Positions 57,501 to 64,000 of a DNA stretch of 64,000 bases are shown piece after piece. The notes beneath the pieces are model-generated. The model worked only from the letters and a program-made list of their open reading frames with translations, searched no databases and was not told the DNA's origin. Within the stretch, counting starts at the first letter, position 1. Each line of letters opens with the position of its first letter. Location of the stretch: NCBI GenBank assembly GCA_033675265.1, contig JAUJYZ010000731.1, forward strand, positions 62,001 through 126,000, written 5' to 3'. The translations under genes were made by a program, and so were the position numbers. This DNA comes from Actinostola sp. cb2023. Taxonomy: Eukaryota > Cnidaria > Anthozoa > Actiniaria > Actinostolidae.

Positions 57501-59035
57501 CTGGGTACTTATTATATATAGCGCATTTCACTGAAGTCTCAATGCGCTTTACAATTGAGTAACTGAAATGAAATAATAATAACAATAATAAATTATTTTA
57601 TTATATAGTCAAGTCAATCCGCGTGGTCTGATTGGCTGAAAACTGTGCTGTATCAGAGAACGGAGCACGGTTTGATGACGCTGTTTTTCAGCTGTTTGGT
57701 TTGATCCAAAATTCTGAAGAAAACAAACCAAGCGCGCGCTCGATGGCATAACTGGCGTCAGTAGCACGCGCACTTCACTCACTAAAATGTTATTCAAAAA
57801 CACAACAGAATCCTCAACTTTCTTGCCCTTTTTCTCACCATTCTATATAATAAAGCAAATAGAACAGCTTTTTCCGTGCTCCGTTCAGTAATACAGCACT
57901 CAGGAAGTGCCGAGAGCACTCAAGAAGTGTGGAGAGCACTCGCCTATGGCTCATGCTCTCGTCACTTCCTTCGTGCTGTATTACTGAACGGAGCACGGAA
58001 AAAACTGTTCTATTTGTTAAATATAGCACACTATAATATTCATATAATATTCGGACAAACGATCACCTGGCATGGCTGTAATTAAATCTTTTTTAATCTA
58101 GATATGTGGCCTTGATGATTGTTCTTTATTATATTAATCTTAATTATATGAAGTCTGTTTTTTGTTCAGAGAAAGAAGAGAGAGACAAGCCTCTCAGCAA
58201 AGACCAACTCAACAATCGTCTATGGTATGTTGTAAAATACCGTAATTGTTATTTGTACATACCATTATGTGTGCTTCAATTGGTTGAAGGCCATATGTTA
58301 TTAGGGTACAGACACAGAATTACGTCACAAAAAAAATAAATTATACAAAACAATTAGAGTCCATTTTGCTGTGCATCTACAGGTATACTCTTCTAGATAT
58401 ATATATATACAGAAATAGTCAAAATGAGTTGAGAACAAGTCACGCCACTTGACTTTGTCTTGTGGTGTACTTTTTTGTTCTCACCATATTTTAACATCAT
58501 CTGTGAATATACTTGACATACTGCAAAATGGGATCTATTTGTTTATCATTGAATGGTTTAATATCTTTATTACTTGACTTGCTTGTTTGATGAGGACCTA
58601 AACTGGCCTGATCCTGGGCTCACAAGGATGTTCCCTATCATTCTCAATGCACTCTTGGTCCTTATTTTAGAGTGAAGACGAGGCTTTAGCTCTTGCAATA
58701 CAAGCCTCCCTCAGCATTCAGCCTGGAACAAGCCAAACCAACACCAAACCAAGCAAAAAATTAACAGCACAAGAGCAGGAAGACTTGGCACTGGCTCAAG
58801 CATTGGCACAGTCAGAGAAAGATGAATTAGAACGTCAGAGAAGGGTTAGTGTTTTTATTGTACAAAGGCCTGTTCACCATGCACAAACTAAAAGCTAAGC
58901 CCATTAAAAATATCACCCATCCAACAATTTGAACTATTTTTGTTGAATGTTTTATATGCTAAACATTTTTCTTTGCTTTGGATTATACAGGGCCAACAAA
59001 GCAATGAGAAAAAATCAGACTGCAAATTATCATGA
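52929..59035 (+). CDS. ZFAND2B: AN1-type zinc-finger protein 2B (AIRAPL) homologue, 278 aa
   Basis: Eleven exons: 52929-52983, 53151-53193, 53353-53404, 53656-53730, 56589-56690, 56762-56871, 57175-57204, 57289-57384, 58170-58224, 58671-58844, 58991-59035; 837 nt, all phases close. Two AN1 zinc fingers are read directly. The first spans about residues 10-58 (C10, C15, CDACSKIFCKDH, then HSC). The second is about residues 95-145 (CSLKGCK, CDSCHQNFCLKHRH, HNC). Two ubiquitin-interacting motifs follow: SEDEALALAIQASLS and EQEDLALAQALAQSE. The protein ends C-K-L-S, a CAAX-type box that would allow prenylation. In animals this family binds ubiquitin, the proteasome and p97/VCP and handles misfolded or mislocalised proteins at the ER and proteasome. 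Intron 4 (2.86 kb) holds retroelements. The length is close to vertebrate ZFAND2B. Confidence 0.95.
53947..54421 (+). pseudogene. LINE (L1/Tx1-like) 3' end: zf-RVT domain, frameshifted
   Basis: Open from 53947 to the stop at 54148-54150: LIVFQYKIIHNVLCTNNLLY, CLVCNTSSPHSILHIFVECP and FWSEL form the reverse-transcriptase zinc-binding domain (C-x2-C-...-H-x4-C). A shift of frame at about 54145 then continues in LILLSKYFLY and VKQFTSKWEKI, the usual C-terminal tail. Upstream parts of the ORF are missing. A dead copy in ZFAND2B intron 4. Confidence 0.8.
54580..56060 (+). mobile_element. Penelope-like retroelement, 5'-truncated: RT palm plus GIY-YIG-type endonuclease
   Basis: An uninterrupted frame from about 54580 to the stop at 55935-55937 (about 450 codons) starts in the RT palm: YFDIVEFYPSITERLL (motif A aspartate), QTKHGAAIGLYRDDGLG (active-site YRDD) and VINFLDVTLDL. 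A Cys-rich linker, MCSCPKSTVCPLGGECLA, precedes the endonuclease: NIVYQATV, ESYVGLTATDFKARYSNH and CEKYFI. This layout (Penelope-type RT followed by a Cys motif and GIY-YIG nuclease) defines Penelope-like elements. The RT N-terminus is missing, replaced by a (TA)n run at 54550-54582, so it is probably immobile though coding-intact. A hammerhead ribozyme lies just 3' of the ORF. Confidence 0.88.
55980..56055 (+). ncRNA. Type I hammerhead ribozyme in the Penelope 3' flank
   Basis: Conserved core: CTGAAGA (55991-55997) and GAAA (56030-56033), with GTA (56041-56043) as the NUH cleavage triplet. Stem I: TGGTTTATGCA (55980-55990) pairs with TGTAATAAACCA (56044-56055) with one bulge and a G-U. Stem II: GTGCAGGTTCGC (55998-56009) pairs with GCGACCTGTAC (56019-56029) around a 9-base loop. 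Stem III is only three pairs, as in other Penelope and retrozyme hammerheads, which often act as dimers. Cleavage is predicted after 56043. The ribozyme is in the same strand as the ORF. Confidence 0.85.
57484..57560. repeat. (AAT)n plus TATATATAGCGC element in ZFAND2B intron 8
   Basis: AATAATAATAATAAC, then TTATTATATATAGCGCATTT and AATGCGCTTTACAA, the same order as at 9589. Confidence 0.75.
57602..58019. mobile_element. Dispersed element of about 420 bp (copy 2), ZFAND2B intron 8
   Basis: Closely matches 44911-45345 from TATAGTCAAGTCAATCCG through TGAAAACTGTGCTGTATCAG to the GTTCTATTTGTTAA end. It has a short deletion around 57840 and an expanded palindrome (GAGCACTCAAGAAGTGTGGA). Confidence 0.85.
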
Positions 59036-59544
59036 GAATTCAAGCAGAATTTATAAACAATAGTATGACATGCTACATGCTACCCGCTCGATCATCACAA
59101 CATCAAACAGTTGTACAAGTACAAGGGTCAGGTCTTCGTGTAGCTGCACAAAAGTCCTGGCTATTGTTCTATTGTCGTTCTACGTATTGTTTTTACATAA
59201 AAAACAATAGCCAGGACAATTTGTGCAGCTACACAAAGACCTTGCCAGTACTTTGATTTCTTTCCAGAGCCTAACTAAATGAGGAATAAGAATAATTACT
59301 GTTCAATATCAGTCAGGGATGACTACAATTTCCATCATTAATCTTGAAAATTCTTCTTAAACAATTGGTATTGGAATTAATTAAGGACTGTCCATGTTGA
59401 TTTTCATATTCCTGCATAAGTTTCACATTTCTATTCAGCAATGATGAACAATGGTTCCAAAGCAGGGTTGACATAAATATTACTGCATATTGCATCAAAA
59501 CCAATGTCAACTTGGCACCATATTGTTTGTGGTCACTAAACAGA
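59036..59544. other. ZFAND2B 3' flank with a foldback at 59112-59254
   Basis: GTACAAGTACAAGGGTCAGG, TCTTCGTGTAGCTGCACAAA and TCCTGGCTATTGTT are mirrored by AACAATAGCCAGGAC, TTTGTGCAGCTACACAAAGA and CTTGCCAGTACT, giving a clear foldback MITE. The rest is AT-rich and presumably contains the ZFAND2B 3' UTR. Confidence 0.7.
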
Positions 59545-59918
59545 AGGGGTGTCAGGGCTCGACACTAACTTTTTGAGGTACTAGTCCTTGGGCTAGTGAC
59601 TGCGGATAATTACTAGTCCCTAGGTCTAATAATTGATAAGATTTTCACTAGTCCACAGCAAACTTTCACTAGTCTGAGACTAACAGACTATCGCTAGTGT
59701 CAAGCCCTGGGTGTGGAATAGTCCCAGCAAAAAGTCAAGAGTCTCGCAAAATTTCGGTCAAATTTCGTGGGACTTGAAGTCTCGTTTTTTGCAAAAAGCT
59801 GTCTCAGAGTCTTGAATTTTGAAAATAAAGGAAATCGGTGAAAAAGCGTCTCGGGCTCGCAAAAATATGCCTTGTCTCGGAGTCTCGCAAAGTCTCGCCT
59901 TGACCATTCGACACCCCT
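59545..59918. mobile_element. AGGGGTGT MITE (copy B) with a nested CAGGGCTCGACACTA element
   Basis: Copy B of the 23914-24103 element, in reverse orientation, ending GACCATTCGACACCCCT at 59918. Its left end is split by a second transposon at 59553-59709 whose termini, CAGGGCTCGACACTAAC and CTAGTGTCAAGCCCTG, are inverted repeats. The interior of that insert carries five ACTAGTC-type motifs. GGTGT flanks the insert on both sides. Order of events: copy B first, CAGGGCT element later. Confidence 0.75.
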
Positions 59919-60749
59919 AACAGAATATGAAAAGACAGACAGTGTACTTCTTGAAATTATATAATATATACTCTAAAATGAATCGTATAAGCTGCAGGTC
60001 AGCACTATCCAATAAATGTACAACAGTTAACTGTTATTATTTTTGGTTATGATAGAGTCAATCAACCACAATAAATAATAGCGAGTATTTATCGTGATGA
60101 GTTGGCTTATTTAATTATTTGACAATATATATATACATAAAGAAAGAAATACTTAAAACATGTTATGGCACTGGAAACAAAAATGTGATAGAGCCATGTT
60201 TTCCAGCATCAGTAGAATTGGAACATAATGTTTCGGCTATGCTGATGACAGTACCAGAATGCGTACAATGTACAAATTGCGTACAATGCTTCTTAATTTG
60301 AAGACTTTGAACATTTCCATCATTGTGATGACAAAGGCTATCATCCGCATAGCCAAGACATCACTCTACTGACATGTGTAAACCAACTTATCTTAAATAT
60401 TAAACAATGTTTAACTCACACAGAAGCCTCATAAGTAATATCATTATAAAGTAGAGTTATCTTGTCACATACATGTATGTGAATCAGCCTGCAGAGACAA
60501 TGCTAAGGGAGAATGGTGAGAGAGAAAGAGGAATGAAGAGTGAGGAGGGATTCTTTCCTTCCTTCCATTCCCCTTTCTCACACCCCCGAGGATCAGGTAA
60601 TGCAGGTTTGTAATATCCTAAACTAGTAACTCTTCAAGTATTCCTTGAGTATAACCAAAGTCACTGTTGTTAATGTTTGTTCCTTTTAAATGTCTTGGCA
60701 AGATTATGGAAGAGTACATTGGTCACTTTCATGCAAGTTCTGTTCAACA
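59919..60749. other. No gene recognised between ZFAND2B and SMIM20 (convergent)
   Basis: AT-rich. A short inverted pair (CATAATGTTTCGGCTATGC near 60225 and GCATAGCCAAGACA near 60347) is present. Probably the 3' UTRs of both genes. Confidence 0.4.
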
Positions 60750-61958
60750 TCAGTGTTTTTTGAAAGGATCTGACCATACTTTCATATCTGAAATGAGATT
60801 TTAACACATTTTTAAGTACCTATTTCCATGATTCACTAAAGCCAGGTTTTCACTAGTAATGCAAGCATAGGCTCAAGCACAAGAATGAATGAATGAATGA
60901 ATGAACTTTATTTAGACACAGAATCAAAATCACTAAAATTAATTACAAAGTGCTCTCCCTTTGAGCCGTGTAAAAAGATAATTCTACATAATAATTATTA
61001 TAATATATGGAATAGAGACATTATTTCACTGAAAATTGATCTGACGCAAAGGGTAATGGCAAGGTTCAGCTTGCATCAGGGCCGTTTCCACATGACTAAT
61101 TCTTATGCTTACACTTGTGCTTGTATCACTAGTGAAAACCAGACTTTGAAGGGAAGTACAGGGATGTAAGCGTTTGGGCTTCACTAATGGATCATACTAA
61201 AGCAGTGCTTGGGCTACCTGTGCTTAACCCAACTTACTTCCTGGTTGAACATCTTCTTGCTTGATTGACTTCCTGGTTTCCTTTTGTATATCCCCTGAAG
61301 ATAGTGACAATAGCATTACTACATTATGGACCAACAAATGATTCCCAACCAAATATTAATTGTTTATGTAAAACACTACTTTGGTCTTTGGAAGCCAGCT
61401 TAAGTCTCATAGTCATCCCGCCGCATGCAATCGATAACAATCGATATCAAGTAATTGATTGATAATCCTAATCGATGAACTGAAAATTTGTGACCTTTTA
61501 CGCCAATGATTTCCTGTTCCGACATGAGGTGCGTGTCAATTCAATTTCTTTGCGGTAACCAATCACCACAGCTGCCAATCGATGCCCCAATACCAATCGA
61601 TGCCCCGATATCAATCGATGAGGACAGAATTTGTGACCTATCGATTGGTTATCGATTGCCCGATACCAACCAATTGATATCAATTAACTAATTTTATCGA
61701 TTGAATTTCCAATCATCGATTTCATCGATTGCATATGCCGGGTTAGTCTCCTATGCACCCGTTCTTATTTTCGGGATAAGAACGGGTGCATAGGAGACTA
61801 ATGCCGGGTATAGTCATAGAAATTAACCCAACAATATAATTCTACTCACTGTAGACTTCTGGGTACAATTTTGGGTAAACGACGATGGGAAACAGTGCAG
61901 CAACTGTTATTACAACAATGCCTCCAATAACTATTGCAGACTTAACCTTTGAGGACAT
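60750..61958 (-). CDS. SMIM20: SMIM20 / MITRAC7 homologue, 67 aa, mitochondrial inner membrane
   Basis: Three exons (minus strand): 61958-61850, 61294-61238, 60787-60750; 204 nt, phases close (1, 1). The encoded 67 residues equal the human protein length. A single membrane segment, about residues 8-27 (AIVIGGIVVITVAALFPIVV), is followed by YPKLYPEVYRD, basic KETRKSIKQEDVQPG and the C-terminal signature KVWSDPF. In vertebrates SMIM20 stabilises newly made COX1 during cytochrome c oxidase assembly (MITRAC complex); the same role is inferred here. It diverges from the PPID-type gene, with 196 bp between ATGs. It is easy to miss, because each exon is short and the first exon reads straight into a stop. 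Confidence 0.92.
60839..61148. mobile_element. AAAGCCAGGTTTTCACTAGT MITE interrupted by a (GAAT)n-tailed retroelement end
   Basis: AAGCCAGGTTTTCACTAGTA at 60839 pairs with CACTAGTGAAAACCAGACTT ending at 61148. The insert at 60884-60970 starts with GAATGAATGAATGAACTTTA and continues TTTAGACACAGAATCAAAAT to TTTGAGCCGTG; it is the reverse orientation of 51144-51226. This is SMIM20 intron 2. Confidence 0.75.
61384..61801. mobile_element. ATCGAT-rich element plus a GTCTCCTATGCACCCG hairpin, SMIM20 intron 1
   Basis: More than ten ATCGAT or ATCGATTG motifs in both orientations lie between CATGCAATCGATAACAATCG (about 61425) and ATCGATTGCATATGCCGGG (about 61725). Adjacent, TAGTCTCCTATGCACCCGTT and AACGGGTGCATAGGAGACTA form a perfect hairpin (61745-61801), each side bordered by ATGCCGGG. 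The architecture resembles the GATAGTCGATGA element at 50862. Confidence 0.7.
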
Positions 61959-62154
61959 AATATTGGGCTGTATTTCCCGCGAACTAGTATAGTCATGCAA
62001 AGATGCAAAGTCATGCACCGCACTTATATTTTCCCCCGCTAGTCCCAGTCCCCAGGGCTAACTGGTCAGCGGCTTTGCACCATAACGTATGCGCATAGGA
62101 AGACGGCGTGTAGAAAGGTGTGCGTACTTTTCCTTACAAAATAAAATCACGAAG
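61959..62154. promoter_or_regulatory. Shared promoter between SMIM20 and the PPID-type cyclophilin
   Basis: 196 bp between divergent ATGs. TATTTCCCGCGAAC at about 61971 fits an E2F-type site and GTATGCGCATAGG near 62087 is NRF1-like (GCGCA half-sites). No TATA box is evident near the cyclophilin start. Motif calls are by eye. Confidence 0.6.
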
Positions 62155-63119
62155 ATGGGTAAGATGTCAGAAAACGGTGCTACCAAAAACCCTAGATGTT
62201 TCTTTGATGTAACTATTGGTGGAGAGAAAGGTAGGGCAGATAAATTATATTTTGACTTTTTGCAGCGAGCACAAGAAGTACAAGAAAGATGGCCGCGATT
62301 TGAGGAATTTGAACAATTCTCATACCCGGCTTGTGTTGGCATTTATATTCATACTTGGCAATGTTCTTTCTTTTTATGTTCACTTTGTCATTGCATGTGT
62401 AAAAGTGCGAACTCTGCTGACATCAGTGGCTAAGTGCTTTTTGGTTTGCATGGCATTGCATTGCTGTCAAAATCCAAATTTTTACACGTGCTTCCAATGT
62501 GTTGTGACAAGGTTTTTAAAATACGTTGGGAAATTGATTAGGAGGAGTAGGGTGGTCAAATTGATCCTTGCCAATGTTTGAAAGAAAAACGATGGAAAGA
62601 AATGAATGAATGGATCAAGGCAGAAATGAAGAAAAGAAATGAAAAAAAGAAAATACAAGGAAGAAATGAGAATAAGTAATGAAAATTGGAAAGAAAGAAA
62701 GGAAGAAAGATCCATGTATGAATAAGAACACATTTTTTAATACAATTTTTATTCCCGTTTATATGTGTCTGTTTTGTTTTTTGTGTTTAGTTGGAAGGGT
62801 TCTCATGGAGCTGTTTGCAGATAAATGCCCCAAAACTGCTGAGAACTTCAGAGCTCTCTGCACAGGGGAAAAGGGGAATACTTCATCTGGAAAACCACTT
62901 CATTTTAAAGAAAGCACATTCCATCGAAGTATGTATGATAGATAGGTACTTCATTGACATTGAAGGGGTCTTTTTTTACTGAGCATTCTGAATTTATCAT
63001 TGCTGTTTTTAGTCATGAAGGGATTTATGGTTCAAGGAGGAGATTTTACCAATCACGATGGAACTGGAGGAGAGTCGATATATGGAGAGAAGTTTGATGA
63101 TGAAAATTTTGAATACAAG
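62155..63119 (+). CDS. PPID: Cyclophilin of PPID/Cyp40 type, 5' part only (continues past the window)
   Basis: Three exons visible: 62155-62230, 62791-62928, 63013-63119 (phases 1, 1, 0). The peptide reads [43 protein letters not shown], then FHR and [36 protein letters not shown]. It carries the catalytic Arg of cyclophilins ([15 protein letters not shown]) and the divergent loop with GKPLHFK that marks the long-loop cyclophilins (PPID, PPIG, PPIE-like). The N-terminus and [13 protein letters not shown] favour PPID, an HSP90 co-chaperone with C-terminal TPR repeats. Those repeats, and the WxxxxDGxHVVFG part of the active site, lie beyond base 64000, so PPIG/NKTR cannot be fully excluded. Confidence 0.9.
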
Positions 63120-63148
63120 GTTCTTTTTGTTGCTTTTACGTCAAGTAT

Positions 63149-63215
63149 ATGAATAATAATAATAATAAAACTTTATTTATATTGCGCAAAATATGTAATA
63201 TTCTAAAGCGCTTAA
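63149..63215. repeat. (AAT)n plus CTTTATTTATATTGCGC element in the cyclophilin intron
   Basis: AATAATAATAATAAAACTTT leads to ATTTATATTGCGCAAAATAT, then TTCTAAAGCGCTTAACAA, the recurrent element described at 9589. Confidence 0.8.
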
Positions 63216-63432
63216 CAATAAAAAACAAAATACTGTATATATATATAAAGACTAAGGATATTAAATATATTAAGCTCATACAAATATATCAGAAAATCGG
63301 AAAAAATGTCAGGATGGAAACTAAAAGCTATGAATAAGATAAATTAATTAAATAATTTTTTTTTTTTTCTTGAAGGATTCAATGTTAGTTGTTAGACAAA
63401 GGCTTTCTGGTAGCCCATTCCATAGAGAGGGA

Positions 63433-63718
63433 TATAGCTAATTGCATAATCGTTGTCGGGTTGAAAATCAGAAATCATAGAAGCTGAGACCGCAAGGATG
63501 GATGGGAAATCAGTTCGATCATGAGCCACATTACATACAGATATATTCAATGTTCTCGTAGTTTTGAAGGTATATGAGCTATTTAACTAAGATCCTACAA
63601 GTCTGGATAAAAAGGTCGATGATTTGACGATGTTATTTGAGAGTTTTAATTTCCCAGAATTCCTTTTGGTCATAGCTTTCATGATTTTCGACCCGACAAC
63701 GATTATGCAATTAGCTAT
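63433..63718. mobile_element. TATAGCTAATTGCATAATCG-ended MITE (copy 2)
   Basis: Second copy of the 31959-32242 element, opposite orientation; terminal inverted repeats and interior are both conserved. It is in the intron after the third cyclophilin exon. Confidence 0.85.
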
Positions 63719-64000
63719 ATATACATATGCATGTATATAAGTGGAAATCATCATTGTTATATAAAAGAACATGCATAAATTATGAAATAACTGCATTTGG
63801 AAATATTCACTTGCAGTGAATTACTAAACAAGACACTATATAAGCGTTCACTCGGCGGGCTTCAGCAATGAGCGATGAGTCTTCGGTTTCATACCCAGTT
63901 GGTGATTTGTGGCGGCGTGCAAAAGGCCCAGGGGGGGTACTCAGGGATATCAGTGACGGGGAGGTGCGAATGAGGCCAAACATTTTAACCCAAAAAAAGT
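63719..64000. other. Intron sequence; repeat-like G-rich stretch at the right edge
   Basis: From about 63915 the sequence (AGGCCCAGGGGGGGTACTCA, GGGATATCAGTGACGGGGAG) looks like the start of a dispersed repeat; it recalls GGGGGGACTCCCAGAGGTGA at 841-860. Cut by the window edge. Confidence 0.35.

Overview
The window is nuclear DNA from an invertebrate animal, most likely a cnidarian (anthozoan). The genes have many short exons with GT-AG introns. One gene is a fibroblast growth factor, a eumetazoan family. The rest are conserved animal genes separated by dense foldback MITEs, minisatellites and retrotransposon debris. The cnidarian placement is an inference from gene content and repeat style and has not been tested. 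All gene models were built by reading splice sites and codon phase by hand.

Left part (1-16.5 kb). One possible partial exon touches the left edge on the minus strand. A single-exon EF-hand gene lies at 3041-3721 on the minus strand. Otherwise the region is repeats: a hAT-like MITE with an exact 8-bp target duplication, several foldback elements including a 573-bp near-perfect palindrome, a LINE scrap, and long trinucleotide and hexanucleotide arrays. No gene is recognised from 9.9 to 16.5 kb.

Centre (16.5-52.6 kb). A secreted FGF with three coding exons and a middle exon of exactly 104 nt (16521-20642, plus) is followed by a twelve-exon gene that fuses a Rieske [2Fe-2S] domain to a DUF455/HI_0077 ferritin-like domain with a complete E/ExxH/E/ExxH ligand set (23071-29251, plus). 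Convergent to it is an 18-exon N4BP2 homologue (46950 to 31747, minus; 1513 codons before the stop) with CUE, P-loop kinase, CUE, DUF1771 and Smr domains. Two of its introns hold a roughly 93-bp minisatellite and a 3.5-kb 17-bp minisatellite. A 1.64-kb inverted repeat separates it from a six-exon gene for a small, probably mitochondrial protein (52647 to 49599, minus).

Right part (52.6-64 kb). Two head-to-head pairs share short promoters. The mitochondrial-type gene pairs with ZFAND2B (52929-59035, plus), and SMIM20/MITRAC7 (61958 to 60750, minus) pairs with a PPID/Cyp40-type cyclophilin (from 62155, plus, running off the window). A ZFAND2B intron carries a LINE 3' fragment and a 5'-truncated Penelope-like element whose 3' flank folds as a complete hammerhead ribozyme.

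The genes are not an operon-like system. Functional themes are mitochondrial and redox (Rieske-DUF455, SMIM20, the 184-aa protein) and proteostasis (ZFAND2B, PPID, N4BP2). The Rieske-DUF455 fusion is the strongest candidate for undescribed biochemistry.
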